Below, piece after piece: positions 1 to 11,760 of a DNA stretch of 40,861 nucleotides. Under the pieces are notes generated by a model. That model did no database searches, had not been told where the DNA came from, and was given only the letters and a program-made list of their open reading frames with translations. The position numbers and the translations under genes are program-made. Source of the DNA: JANNRR01 sp043736155 (lineage in GTDB: Bacteria > Pseudomonadota > Alphaproteobacteria > Rhodobacterales > Rhodobacteraceae); contig JAYTDA010000129.1 of assembly GCA_043736155.1 (NCBI GenBank), forward strand, positions 1 through 40,861, read 5' to 3'. Numbering within the stretch: position 1 is the stretch's first letter; each line of letters opens with the position of its first letter.

Positions 1-513
1 GATTACTGGGACTATATCGGCTGGAAAGATACCTTTGCCACCCCGGCATTGACCGACCGTCAGCACGCCTATGCCTTTGCCGCCGGTGCCCGCAGCGTCT
101 ATACCCCGCAAGTTATCGTCGGGGGTGGTGACGATGTGATCGGGTCAGACCCCGGTGGAATCAGCCGGTTGGTGGCAAAAAGCCAAAAACAGGTGCCGGA
201 CGTGGCTTTGTCACTGGTGCGCAGCGGCGGTGCCGTGGTGATCTCGGCAACCGGCACGGGCAAATCGTCCGGCATGCTGGAGGTGCAACTGATCCGCTAC
301 ATCCCCGAAGCTGTGGTGGCGATCAAACGCGGCGAAAATGCCGGGCGTAGCATCACCTACCGGAACATCGTGACATCGGTGACAGTGGTTGACCGGTGGG
401 ACGGGCAGGGCAGCTACAGCCGCCGGGTTCCGGTACAGGGCGATGACCCGGTGGTGGTTCTGCTGCAACGGCCAAAGGCGGGGCCGATTGTGGCAGCGGC
501 CCGGGTGCGCTGA
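1..513 (+). CDS. DUF1223 family protein, 3' part (5' end outside window)
   Basis: The frame is open from base 1 and ends at TGA 511-513, giving the last 170 residues. Segments such as YIGWKDTFATPA, YAFAAGARSVYTPQ and VIVGG are typical of the DUF1223 family, secreted thioredoxin-fold proteins of unknown substrate that are common in alphaproteobacteria. The N-terminus, where the signal peptide and the CxxC-like region normally lie, is outside the window, so export and redox residues cannot be checked. The tail is basic and proline-rich (KAGPIVAAARVR). It converges with the acyltransferase gene at 534-1439, with a 20-nt gap and no obvious terminator. The family call is by pattern recognition; the molecular function is unknown. 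Confidence 0.8.
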   Translation, partial: DYWDYIGWKDTFATPALTDRQHAYAFAAGARSVYTPQVIVGGGDDVIGSDPGGISRLVAKSQKQVPDVALSLVRSGGAVVISATGTGKSSGMLEVQLIRYIPEAVVAIKRGENAGRSITYRNIVTSVTVVDRWDGQGSYSRRVPVQGDDPVVVLLQRPKAGPIVAAARVR

Positions 514-533
514 TCCCGGTTGCGCCAGCCCTG

Positions 534-1439
534 TCAGCCTTTCCAGCGCCGGTGAATCCAGAACCACTGATCCATGTGACGCCGCACCAGCGCCTCCAGA
601 CTGTCGTTCAGCGCCTGGGTCATTGCTTGCGGGGTGCCGTGCGGAATCGGTGCCTCGATCACGATGTCGAAATCCAGCCCGTTGGCCTGACGAATGCCAT
701 AGGTCGGCACCACCAAGGCGTCGTATTTCAGCGCCAGATCAGCGGCAGACAGCGCTGTCAGGGCGTCATGGCCGAAAAACCGCAGCTTTTCGCCATGCAC
801 CATGCGTTGGTCGATCAACAGCCCCAGCATGCCGCCAGAGCGCAAAAACCGCACCATGTCGCCCAGGCCGCGTTTGCCACGCGCAAACAGCGGTGTACCG
901 ATGCGCGACATTGCCCGGACATAGTGGCTGTTGAACCAGGGGTTGGTCATCGGATTGTACAGCGCACCGACCCGGTAACCGCGGGCGATCAGGGCGGCAC
1001 GCGAGGCATCGTAATTGCCGAAATGCCCGGTTACCAGAATGACCGGCCGCCCGGCGGCATGGGCTGCATCGAGGGCGGCAAGCCCGGGGCCAGTCAGCGG
1101 TCTGGCCGTGACATGGGCGATGAAATCGGCCCCGGAATAGATCTCGATCAGGGTGCGGCCGACATTGTCGGGGACAGCGCGGACCAGACGGGTCACCTCG
1201 GCGGCCGGCAGGTCGGGCAGAACCAGCGCCAGATTGTCGCGGACACGGGTGCGGTACCCTGCCAGCGGTGCCACCGCCTGTGAAAACAGCCAACCGCACA
1301 GCGGGACCCGCCAGCCATAGGGCAACAGCAGCGCAGCGCCGATCAGGGCGCGAAACAGCAGACTGGTGACGGCATCGCCCCAGCTGCCCGCGTCACCCGG
1401 CGGAGCGGATCCGCTGTTCTGACCCGATCTGCCTGCCAC
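534..1439 (-). CDS. LpxL/HtrB-type lysophospholipid acyltransferase
   Basis: This 301-aa protein matches the lipid A late acyltransferase family, which transfers a fatty acyl chain from acyl-ACP to a lipid precursor at the inner membrane. A hydrophobic N-terminal anchor (about residues 25-60) is followed by NVGRTLIEIYS and the catalytic HX4D motif at H139-D144 in VTGHFGNYD. LIDQRM and the C-terminal QWFWIHRRWK block are also typical. The start is a GTG 9 nt after the stop of the upstream transporter gene, with GAGGG about 6 nt before it, so the two genes are probably co-transcribed. The first 22 residues look unstructured and an internal start is possible. Whether the acceptor is lipid A, an ornithine lipid or another lipid cannot be told. 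Confidence 0.85.
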   Translation of the reverse strand: MAGRSGQNSGSAPPGDAGSWGDAVTSLLFRALIGAALLLPYGWRVPLCGWLFSQAVAPLAGYRTRVRDNLALVLPDLPAAEVTRLVRAVPDNVGRTLIEIYSGADFIAHVTARPLTGPGLAALDAAHAAGRPVILVTGHFGNYDASRAALIARGYRVGALYNPMTNPWFNSHYVRAMSRIGTPLFARGKRGLGDMVRFLRSGGMLGLLIDQRMVHGEKLRFFGHDALTALSAADLALKYDALVVPTYGIRQANGLDFDIVIEAPIPHGTPQAMTQALNDSLEALVRRHMDQWFWIHRRWKG

Positions 1440-1448
1440 CTTTGGCCC

Positions 1449-2351
1449 TCACACTGCGCCGGGAACCGGCAGCACCCGTTGCCGCGCGCCCCGGGTTTCC
1501 CGGTGCCAGACATAAAGTCCGGCCCCGACGATCACAAGCGCCCCCAGCATCGACCAGTGATCCGGCAACTGGCCAAAGAACAGCCAGCCCCAGACCATGG
1601 CACCGACCAGCCCCAGATAGCTGAACGGGGCCACCACCGTCGCCTCTGCCAGCGCGAAGGAGCGGATCAGGCACAGTTGCGCCAGAGCCCCCATCAGACC
1701 GATCACCAGAAACCCGGGGACATCCGACCAGTCCGGGGTTACCCAGACCATCGGCAGGCTGGCACTGGTGACGATGGTGCCGAACAGCGCGGTATAGCTT
1801 AGCGAGGTCCAGATGCTTTCGCGCGCCCCGACAGCGCGGGTAATCAGGGCATAGCCGGCAAAGCAGACGCCACATCCCAGTGGCAACAACGCCGCCAGCG
1901 AAAACACCGAAGACCCCGGCTTGATGATCAGCATCGCCCCGGCCAGTGCCGCCATGATCCCGAAGGCGCGGCGCACCCCGATCTTTTCGCCCAGAAACAG
2001 CACCGCCCCCAGGGTGATCAGCACCGGGTTCAGATCGGCGATTGCCGTGGCCTCTGCCAGACCGATGTAGTTCAGCGAGGCGAAAAAGAAGAACGAGGCA
2101 CCAAACTGGAACGGCGACCGCCAGACCTGCAACCAGGGATGCTGCGCCTTCAGATGGCGAAAGCCAAGGCGCAGCAGCAACAGCGCCACAATGACGGTTT
2201 GCCCGGTATAGCGCGCCCACACCACCTGCAGCGTGGCATGGCGCGACACCAGCGACTTGGCCAGCGCATCCATCAGGGAAAAGATCACCACGGCCAGGAT
2301 GATCAGCACGATACCCTGCGCCGCAGGGCTCAGCCGGTTGAAGCTGGTCAC
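1449..2351 (-). CDS. DMT superfamily (EamA) transporter
   Basis: A 300-aa integral membrane protein with about ten hydrophobic segments arranged as two EamA repeats. The first repeat begins LSPAAQGIVLIILAVVIFSL and contains SLMDALAKSL and ASLNYIGLAEATAI. The second contains FALAEATVVAPFSYLGLV, the usual mirror of the first. Members export or import small metabolites; the substrate is not predictable. The frame remains open upstream to 2480, overlapping the end of glpK, but that extension is hydrophilic and unlike the family. A GTG at 2349-2351 (VTSFNRLSP) fits the family's N-terminus best, although no clear Shine-Dalgarno precedes it. It is followed at 9 nt by the acyltransferase gene. Confidence 0.85.
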   Translation of the reverse strand: MTSFNRLSPAAQGIVLIILAVVIFSLMDALAKSLVSRHATLQVVWARYTGQTVIVALLLLRLGFRHLKAQHPWLQVWRSPFQFGASFFFFASLNYIGLAEATAIADLNPVLITLGAVLFLGEKIGVRRAFGIMAALAGAMLIIKPGSSVFSLAALLPLGCGVCFAGYALITRAVGARESIWTSLSYTALFGTIVTSASLPMVWVTPDWSDVPGFLVIGLMGALAQLCLIRSFALAEATVVAPFSYLGLVGAMVWGWLFFGQLPDHWSMLGALVIVGAGLYVWHRETRGARQRVLPVPGAV

Positions 2352-2443
2352 GGATGAACCGGCCGGGATGAGAAAGGGGGGGGAGGGCAAATCATGGCAC
2401 GACACTAGGGTCAGTTGGCCGGAAGGTGAAGGGGTGCCACGCC

Positions 2444-3970
2444 CTAACGGCTGAGCGTCCGGTGCACCGCGTCTTTCCAACCGGCATAGCGAGCAGTCCG
2501 GGTGGCCTCGTCCATCTGCGGCGCGAACCGCCGCTCCAGCGCCCAGCTTTTGGCGAAACCGGCCTGATCGGGATAGATCCCGGTGTGCATCCCCGCCAGC
2601 CAGGCCGCCCCCAGCGCCGTGGTTTCGCGCACCACCGGCCGGTCGACCTGTGCCCCCAGAATATCGGCCAGAAACTGCATCGCCCAGTCGCTGGCCACCA
2701 TGCCGCCATCGACCCGGAGGGTCGTTGTATCAGCGTCGCGCAACGTGGCGGACCCTGCGGGATGGCCGATGTCGGCTGCCATCGCCTCGATCAGATCGCG
2801 GGTCTGGAACCCGACGCTTTCCAGCGCGGCCCGGGCAAACTCGGCGGGGCCGGAATTGCGGGTCAGGCCAAAGATCGCGCCGCGCGCCTCCGGGTCCCAC
2901 CAGGGGGCACCGAGGCCGGTAAAGGCCGGTACCAGATACAGCGTCTGGTGCGGGTCGGCCCGTTCGGCCAGCCCTTGGGTTTCCGCCGCCGCCCCGATGA
3001 TGCCCAGGCCGTCGCGCAGCCATTGCACCACGGCGCCGGCGACGAAGATCGAGCCTTCCAGCGCATAGGTGGTTTTGCCACCCAACTGATAGGCGATGGT
3101 GGTCAGCATCCGGTTCCGGCTTGCCACCCTCTGGTCCCCGGTATTCATCAGGGCAAAACAGCCGGTGCCATAGGTCGATTTCATCATGCCGGGCGCAAAA
3201 CAGGCTTGCCCCACCGTTGCTGCCTGCTGGTCGCCGGCAACCCCGGTGATCGCAATCGCGGCACCGAACAGCGCCGGATCGGTGCTGCCGAAATCGGCGG
3301 CGCAATCGCGCACCTGAGGCAGCATCTGCATCGGTATATTCATCAGGGCGCAGATATCGCCGTCCCACCGGCCCTTGCCGATGTCATACAGCATGGTGCG
3401 CGCCGCGTTGGTGGCATCGGTGGCATGGACAGCGCCGCCGGTCAGGTTCCAGATCAGATAGCTGTCTATGGTGCCAAACAGCAGCTTGCCCTGGGTGGCT
3501 TTCGCCCGCGCGCCGTCGACGTGATCGAGCAGCCACGCCAGTTTGGTGGCGGAGAAATAGGGGTCGAGCAGCAGCCCGGTCCGTTCGCGGATCGTGGCTT
3601 CATGGCCGGCGGCGCGCAGGGTGGCGCAGGTGTCGGCGGTGCGGCGGTCCTGCCAGACGATGGCATTGTGAATGGGCTGGCCGCTGTCGCGGTCCCATAC
3701 AAGCGTGGTTTCGCGCTGGTTGGTGATGCCGATGGCGGCAATGTCGGCGGCGGTGATGCCGGCTTTGGCAATCACCGCCCGCACCACCGCCAGAACCGAG
3801 GCCCAGATATCGGCAGGATCATGTTCGACCCAGCCAGAGCGCGGGAAATGCTGCGGAAATTCCTGCTGCGCCGAAGCCACCGGCGACAACCTTGCGTCAA
3901 ACAGGATCGCCCGGCTGGAGGTGGTCCCTTGGTCTATCGCAAGGATGTGGGGGGCTGGCAATGAGGTCAT
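2444..3970 (-). CDS. glpK: Glycerol kinase
   Basis: A 508-aa FGGY-family kinase that phosphorylates glycerol to sn-glycerol-3-phosphate with ATP. The N-terminal phosphate-binding segment HILAIDQGTTSSRAILFD and later blocks ITNQRETT, NAIVWQDRRT, STYGTGCFALMNTG, VPAFTGLGAPWWDP and LRVDGGMVASDW are those of GlpK. The length is about normal for the family. It is the last gene of the glp operon and lies 174 nt downstream of glpV, beyond a strong stem-loop. The start ATG has only a weak ribosome-binding site. Its product feeds GlpD at the other end of the operon, so uptake, phosphorylation and oxidation are encoded together. Confidence 0.97.
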   Translation of the reverse strand: MTSLPAPHILAIDQGTTSSRAILFDARLSPVASAQQEFPQHFPRSGWVEHDPADIWASVLAVVRAVIAKAGITAADIAAIGITNQRETTLVWDRDSGQPIHNAIVWQDRRTADTCATLRAAGHEATIRERTGLLLDPYFSATKLAWLLDHVDGARAKATQGKLLFGTIDSYLIWNLTGGAVHATDATNAARTMLYDIGKGRWDGDICALMNIPMQMLPQVRDCAADFGSTDPALFGAAIAITGVAGDQQAATVGQACFAPGMMKSTYGTGCFALMNTGDQRVASRNRMLTTIAYQLGGKTTYALEGSIFVAGAVVQWLRDGLGIIGAAAETQGLAERADPHQTLYLVPAFTGLGAPWWDPEARGAIFGLTRNSGPAEFARAALESVGFQTRDLIEAMAADIGHPAGSATLRDADTTTLRVDGGMVASDWAMQFLADILGAQVDRPVVRETTALGAAWLAGMHTGIYPDQAGFAKSWALERRFAPQMDEATRTARYAGWKDAVHRTLSR

Positions 3971-4011
3971 GGCGGGCTCGGATTGCGTGAAAGGGAGGCT
4001 CTGTTCGTTTC

Positions 4012-4085
4012 ATTTTCTGTTCAAAAATATCCCCGCCGGAGGCACCCGGCCTGTCGGAAAGCGCCTCCGGCGGGAGTATTTTCAC
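4012..4085. terminator. Stem-loop between glpV and glpK
   Basis: The arms CCCGCCGGAGGC (4032-4043) and GCCTCCGGCGGG (4063-4074) are perfect 12-bp complements around a 19-nt loop. The flanks extend the pairing through an AT-rich layer (AAAATAT on one side, AGTATTTTC on the other). Read on the minus strand it follows glpV and ends in an A/T tract, so it may act as an intrinsic terminator, an mRNA 3' stabiliser or an attenuator lowering glpK relative to glpV. The left flank (4012-4034) resembles the start of the composite elements at 12801 and 26899. Confidence 0.7.
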
Positions 4086-4144
4086 GAAAAACAAACTGTG
4101 AAGCAACGGGGCGGGGCCTTGCACGGCACCGCCCCGCTTCGGGA

Positions 4145-5869
<1,725 letters not shown>

Positions 5870-5950
5870 TCTTGGTCCTCCCAGTATTGATAGGTGAAGT
5901 AGACTGCAGACCCTGTTCTTGCACGGCAGGACCTGCATTTTTTGCCCTTT

Positions 5951-6325
5951 CTAGACCCAGCGGAACACCGCTGCGGCATAGATCAGGCAGACGATCAGCG
6001 CACCCCACAGGGGCTGGCCGAAGGCGGCAAGCCAGGCGAGGTTGATGAACCCCGATCCCAGCAAGGAAATGAACAACCGGTCGCCCCGGGTGGTCTCGAT
6101 CCGCAACACCCCGACACGCGGGGTTTCCGGATAGCGGATCGCGAGATAGGTCATGGTGGCGAGCAGGGCAAAGATGATGGCAAAGAACAGCACCGTCGCC
6201 CAGGTCCAGGCCATCCAGCCACCGGGGATCAGCGGATCGGTCCAGAAGCTGGCATCCTGGGCCCCGGCTGGCAAGGACTGGGCGGGCAGGGCCAGCAGCA
6301 GGGCCGCGATAATCAGACGCCTCAT
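5951..6325 (-). CDS. glpU: DUF2160 small membrane protein of the glycerol transporter
   Basis: A 124-aa protein with a cleavable or anchoring N-terminal hydrophobic segment (MRRLIIAALLLALPAQ) and three further membrane segments (WATVLFFAIIFALLATMTYLA, LFISLLGSGFINLAWLAAF, LWGALIVCLIYAAAVF). The family (DUF2160) is found almost only inside glycerol ABC operons, where the gene is named glpU; its role is not established. The start ATG overlaps the glpQ stop by one base (TGATG), which shows translational coupling. It may be an accessory subunit or assembly factor for the GlpPQ channel; that is inference. Confidence 0.88.
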   Translation of the reverse strand: MRRLIIAALLLALPAQSLPAGAQDASFWTDPLIPGGWMAWTWATVLFFAIIFALLATMTYLAIRYPETPRVGVLRIETTRGDRLFISLLGSGFINLAWLAAFGQPLWGALIVCLIYAAAVFRWV

Positions 6326-7134
6326 CACACCCTCCCCAGGGCGAAGCCCTTGGCGATATAGTTGCGCACGAAATAGATCACCAGGGCGCCGGGCACGATG
6401 GTCAGCACCCCCGCCGCCGCCAGCACCCCCCAGTCGAGGCCGGAGGCGGAGACGGTGCGGGTCATGGTGGAGGCGATGCTTTTGGCATCGACCGAGGTCA
6501 GGGTCCGGCTCAGCAGCAGTTCGACCCATGAGAACATGAAGCAGAAAAACGCGGTGACGCCGATGCCGGAGGCGATCAGCGGGATGAAAATGCGGATGAA
6601 GAAGCGCGGAAAGGAATAGCCGTCGATATAGGCGGTTTCGTCGATTTCCTTGGGGACGCCACGCATGAACCCTTCCAATATCCACACCGCCAAAGGCACA
6701 TTGAACAGGCAATGCGCCAGCGCCACCGCGATATGGGTGTCGAAGAGGCCAACGGATGAGTAAAGCTGGAAGAACGGCAGGGCGAACACGGCGGGCGGGG
6801 CCATCCGGTTGGTCAAGAGCCAGAAGAACAGGTGCTTGTCGCCCATGAAGCTGTAGCGTGAAAAGGCGTAAGCCGCGGGCAAGGCAAAGCTGATCGAAAT
6901 CACCGTGTTCATCACCACATAGATCATCGAGTTGATATAACCGTTGTACCAGCTGGGATCGGTCAGGATCACCCGATAATTCTTGAAGGTCAGGTCGTTG
7001 GGCCACAGCGAAAAGGTGCCCAGAATCTCCTGATTGTCTTTCAGCGACATGTTGATCAGCCAATAGATCGGCAGCATCAGAAAGATCAGGTAGATCACCA
7101 TCACGATCGGGCCATAGGGGGAACGTTTGTTCAT
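6325..7134 (-). CDS. glpQ: Glycerol ABC transporter permease
   Basis: A 269-aa binding-protein-dependent permease of the MalG type. Six hydrophobic spans are visible, starting with YGPIVMVIYLIFLMLPIYWL. An EAA-like loop (EIDETAYIDGYSFPRFFIRIFIPL) is where the ATPases dock. The start ATG at 7134 overlaps the glpP stop in an ATGA junction; a longer in-frame extension to 7188 inside glpP is ignored. It should form the membrane channel with GlpP and be energised by GlpS and GlpT. The glycerol assignment comes from the operon. Confidence 0.93.
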   Translation of the reverse strand: MNKRSPYGPIVMVIYLIFLMLPIYWLINMSLKDNQEILGTFSLWPNDLTFKNYRVILTDPSWYNGYINSMIYVVMNTVISISFALPAAYAFSRYSFMGDKHLFFWLLTNRMAPPAVFALPFFQLYSSVGLFDTHIAVALAHCLFNVPLAVWILEGFMRGVPKEIDETAYIDGYSFPRFFIRIFIPLIASGIGVTAFFCFMFSWVELLLSRTLTSVDAKSIASTMTRTVSASGLDWGVLAAAGVLTIVPGALVIYFVRNYIAKGFALGRV

Positions 7135-8005
7135 TTCACCCGGTCCCTTTTGTCCAGATTGGTCATCACGGTGAAAAACACCCAGCAAATGGTTTGCACC
7201 ACCATGAAATAGATCAGGCTGAAAGCGGCGGCGGGGCCAAGGTCGAACTGGCCGATGGCTTGTTTCACCAGATCAATCGACAGGAAGGTGGTCGAGTTGC
7301 CGGGGCCGCCGCCGGTGACAACGAAAGGCTCGGTATAGATCATGAAACTATCCATGAACCGCAGCAGAATGGCAATCAGCAGCACGCCTTGCATCTTCGG
7401 CAGTTCGATATAGCGAAACACGTTCCAGCGGCTGGCCTGGTCGATCTTGGCGGCCTGGTAATAGGCATCAGGGATCGATTGCAGCCCGGCAAATGCCAAC
7501 AGTGCCACCAGTGAGGTCCAGTGCCAGACATCCATCAGGATGACGGTGAACCAGGCGTGAAAAGCGTTCTGGGTATAGTTGTAATCAATCCCCAGCGCCG
7601 CCAGCGTATGGCCCAACAGACCGATATCGACCCGGCCGAACACCTGCCAGATGGTGCCGACGACGTTCCACGGGATCAAGAGCGGCAGCGCCATCAGCAC
7701 CAGACAGACCGAGGCCCAGACCCCGCGTTTCGGCATCGACAGCGCGACCAGAATCCCCAAAGGCACCTCGATGGCCAGAATGATTGCCGAAAACAGCAAC
7801 TGGCGGCCAAAGGCGGCGCGGATCCGGTCACTGGCCAGCACCTCTTCGAACCAGCCGATGCCGTTCCAGAAAAACTCGTTGTTGCCAAAGGTGTCCTGCA
7901 CCGAATAGTTGACCACCGTCATCAGCGGCACCACGGCGGAAAACGCCACCAGCAGCAAGACCGGCAGCACCATGTACCAGGCCCGGTTGTTCAGCGGTTT
8001 ATCCA

Positions 8006-8006
<1 letters not shown>
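7131..8006 (-). CDS. glpP: Glycerol ABC transporter permease
   Basis: A 291-aa MalF-type permease with six membrane spans, beginning WYMVLPVLLLVAFSAVVPLMTV. The cytoplasmic coupling loop reads AYYQAAKIDQASRWNVFRYIELP, a recognisable EAA motif with alanines and the trailing LP. The start ATG shares a base with the glpT stop (TGATG), and its own stop overlaps glpQ, so translation through glpT-P-Q is coupled. With GlpQ it forms the heterodimeric transmembrane pore of the glycerol importer. Confidence 0.94.
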
Positions 8007-9085
<1,079 letters not shown>

Positions 9086-10174
9086 TCATGCCGCCATTGC
9101 ATAGGGGGCGGGGGCAACCAGATTGCCCTCCTCGCCAAAGATATAGACGTAAGCCGGGTCCAGCCACACCGGCAGCGTGGCCCCGGGTGTCAGCGCCCGC
9201 ACCCCAATGGCCAGCGCCACCCAACGGGACCCGAAGTGATCCAGATGCACAAAGGTTTCGGACCCGGTGATTTCGGTGACGGTGACGCTGGGGGCAAATT
9301 CCATCGTCTCGGCGGCTGGCCGGTCCAGCGCCAGATGGTTGGGGCGGAAGCCTGCGACATAGCGCCCATCGGCCAGTGACCCCAGCCGCCCGACTGCCGC
9401 CACCGATTGCCCTTTGCCGAACATCAGCCGGGTGCCGGTTTTCGACACCGACAGGAAATTCATCGGCGGGTCGGAAAACACCCGTGCCGTGGTGGCATCG
9501 GCGGGTTGGCGGTAGACCATCGGGGTCGGGCCGAACTGCGTCACCCGGCCTTGCCACATCGCGGCGGTATGGCCCCCCAGCAGCAGCGCCTCCTCTGGCT
9601 CGGTGGTGGCATAGACAAAGATCGCGCCCGAGGCTTCGAAAATGCGCGGAATTTCGGCGCGCAACTCCTCGCGCAGCTTGTAATCCAGGTTGGCCAGCGG
9701 TTCATCCAGCAGCACCAGCCCCGCCTCTTTCACCAGCGCCCGCGCCAGCGCACAGCGCTGTTGCTGGCCACCCGACAGCTCCAGCGGCTTGCGGCCGAGC
9801 ATCGGTGTCAGCTTCAGCATCGCTGCGGTCTTTTCCACCGCTGCACTGATTTCCGCAGTGGATTTTCCCATCAGGCGCAACGGCGAGGCGATGTTTTCAA
9901 ACACCGTCATCGAGGGGTAATTGATGAATTGCTGATAGACCATCGCCACTTTGCGGTCCTGCACCCGCATGCCGGTGACATCGGCCCCATTCCAGCGGAT
10001 CCGCCCGGTGGTGGGGGCATCAAGGCCCGCCATCAGCCGCATCAGCGTGGTTTTCCCCGCATTCGTCGGGCCCAGCAGCACATTCATCGTGCCTTTTTCC
10101 AGCGTCAGTGTCGTGGGCTGGATATGGACCCGCCCCTCGACATTCTTGCTGATCCCCTGCAACTCCAGCGCCAT
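9086..10174 (-). CDS. glpS: Glycerol ABC transporter ATPase lacking the switch histidine
   Basis: A 362-aa MalK-like ATPase. Walker A is GPTNAGKT at 35-42, signature LSGGQ at 133-137 and Walker B LVLLDEP at 153-159. Where the paralogue GlpT has YVTHDQTEA, this protein has YATTEPEEA, so the switch (H-loop) histidine is a threonine (T191) and the next residue is glutamate. This predicts a catalytically weak site on this subunit's own Walker motifs. It lies 9 nt after glpD and directly abuts glpT. It should pair with GlpT to drive glycerol import; the functional consequence is inferred from the motifs. Confidence 0.94.
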   Translation of the reverse strand: MALELQGISKNVEGRVHIQPTTLTLEKGTMNVLLGPTNAGKTTLMRLMAGLDAPTTGRIRWNGADVTGMRVQDRKVAMVYQQFINYPSMTVFENIASPLRLMGKSTAEISAAVEKTAAMLKLTPMLGRKPLELSGGQQQRCALARALVKEAGLVLLDEPLANLDYKLREELRAEIPRIFEASGAIFVYATTEPEEALLLGGHTAAMWQGRVTQFGPTPMVYRQPADATTARVFSDPPMNFLSVSKTGTRLMFGKGQSVAAVGRLGSLADGRYVAGFRPNHLALDRPAAETMEFAPSVTVTEITGSETFVHLDHFGSRWVALAIGVRALTPGATLPVWLDPAYVYIFGEEGNLVAPAPYAMAA

Positions 10175-10183
10175 TACCCTGTC

Positions 10184-11716
10184 CTATTCCGCTGCTGCGT
10201 CTTGTGCCGCGGCCTTGCGCGTCTGCATCCAGTGATCCAGTGCCCGGACCTGATCGTTGCTGAGCCGCAGACCCAGCTTGGACCGCCGCCAGACCACATC
10301 CACCGCACTATGCGCAAATTCGCGCGCCATCAGCCACTCCACTTCACGTTGCGTCAGGGTCGCGCCGAAATCAATGCCAAGCTCGGCGGCGGTGCGGGCA
10401 GTGCCCAGCACCGCCTGCGCCTCGGTGCCATAGGCGCGCACCAGCCGTCTGGCCCAGAACGGCGACAGGAACGGGTAATCGCCCGCCAGTTTCGTGATGG
10501 TCGCCGCCACCGCACCCACCGGAAAATCGCCGCCGGGCAGGGCTGCGCCTGCGGTCCAGCGCCCGGCCATGCCGGGAAACTGCGGTGCCAGCTTTTCCAT
10601 CGCGGCTTCGGCCAGCCGGCGATAGGTGGTGATCTTGCCGCCAAACACATTCAGCAGTGCCGCAGCGGTGGTATCGAGCGACAGCACATAATCGCGGGTC
10701 GCCGCTGTGGCGGTCTTGGCCCCATCGTCATACAGCGGCCGCACCCCGGAATAGGTCCAGACGATATCATCGCGGGTGACGGGTCTGGCAAAATACTGGC
10801 TGGCAAAGGTGCACAGGTACTCCTGTTCCTCGGGCGTGCATTTCGCGTCACCCGGCGCGCCGTGGTGATCCTGATCGGTGGTGCCGATCAGGGTGAAGTC
10901 GGTCTCATACGGGATGGCAAAGATGATGCGGCCATCGGCACCCTGAAAGAAATAGCATTTGTCATGGTCGAACAGCCGCCTGGTCACGATATGGCTGCCG
11001 CGCACCAGCCGCACTTTTTCAGGCGAATTGATCTGCAGCACGCCGCTGATGATCTCGCCAACCCATGGCCCGCCGGCATTGACCAGCACCCGCGCCGCCA
11101 TGGTTTCGGTGGTGCCGTCCGGGAGCGCCAACGACACCTGCCAGTGATCGGCGTGCCGTTCCGCCGACACCACCCGGGTGCCGGTCATGATCTGTGCGCC
11201 ACGGGTGGCAGCGTCACGGGCATTCAGCACCACCAGACGGCTGTCCTCGACCCAGCAGTCGGAATATTCAAAGGCGCGGGTAAAGCCGGGTTTCAGCGGT
11301 TTGCCGGCCGGATCGCGGCGCAGATCGATGGTCTGCGTGGCCGGCAGGATCTTGCGCCCGCCCAGATGGTCATAAATGAACAGCCCAAGGCGCAGCAGCC
11401 AGGCCGGCCGCATCCCCTTGTTGTGCGGCAGCACGAACCGCATCGGCCATGCAATGTGCGGCATCGCCGACAGCAGGGTTTCACGCTCGATCAGTGCCTC
11501 GCGCACCAGGCGGAATTCGTAATATTCCAGATAGCGCAAGCCGCCGTGAAACAGCTTGGTTGAGGCGGAGGAGGTGGCGGATGCCAGGTCGTTCATTTCT
11601 GCAAGGGCAACAGACAACCCACGCCCTGCTGCATCGCGGGCGATGCCGCAGCCGTTGATGCCGCCACCAATGATGAAAAGATCGACGGCACCCGTGCCAT
11701 CTGCGTGCTGCGACAC
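10184..11716 (-). CDS. glpD: Glycerol-3-phosphate dehydrogenase (FAD, respiratory)
   Basis: A 510-aa flavoprotein that oxidises sn-glycerol-3-phosphate to dihydroxyacetone phosphate at the inner membrane, passing electrons to quinone. The FAD-binding GGGINGCGIARDAAGRG lies near the N-terminus, followed by STKLFHGGLRYLEYYEF, which is diagnostic of GlpD. VNAGGPWV and FGGKITTYR near the middle and C-terminal part are also typical. The frame extends upstream to a TTG at 11776, but that stretch overlaps the GlpR-like repeats. A GTG at 11714-11716 with a purine-rich GGGGGGATCCGGA before it gives a normal N-terminus, so it was chosen. It is the first gene of the operon. Confidence 0.95.
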   Translation of the reverse strand: MSQHADGTGAVDLFIIGGGINGCGIARDAAGRGLSVALAEMNDLASATSSASTKLFHGGLRYLEYYEFRLVREALIERETLLSAMPHIAWPMRFVLPHNKGMRPAWLLRLGLFIYDHLGGRKILPATQTIDLRRDPAGKPLKPGFTRAFEYSDCWVEDSRLVVLNARDAATRGAQIMTGTRVVSAERHADHWQVSLALPDGTTETMAARVLVNAGGPWVGEIISGVLQINSPEKVRLVRGSHIVTRRLFDHDKCYFFQGADGRIIFAIPYETDFTLIGTTDQDHHGAPGDAKCTPEEQEYLCTFASQYFARPVTRDDIVWTYSGVRPLYDDGAKTATAATRDYVLSLDTTAAALLNVFGGKITTYRRLAEAAMEKLAPQFPGMAGRWTAGAALPGGDFPVGAVAATITKLAGDYPFLSPFWARRLVRAYGTEAQAVLGTARTAAELGIDFGATLTQREVEWLMAREFAHSAVDVVWRRSKLGLRLSNDQVRALDHWMQTRKAAAQDAAAE

Positions 11717-11760
11717 TCCGGATCCCCCCGTTTCGCGACTGGGGACAATCTGCGCAGTAG

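Noticed and set aside
4000..4012. GlpR half-site CTGTTCGTTTC upstream of glpK
   Set aside because: Only one half-site, and it overlaps the AT-rich module of a repeated hairpin; not enough to call an operator.
9407..11563. A 718-residue open frame on the plus strand opposite glpS and glpD
   Set aside because: It is rich in His, Gln, Arg and Pro, has no recognisable domain, and lies exactly antisense to well-identified genes; long antisense frames are expected at this GC content.
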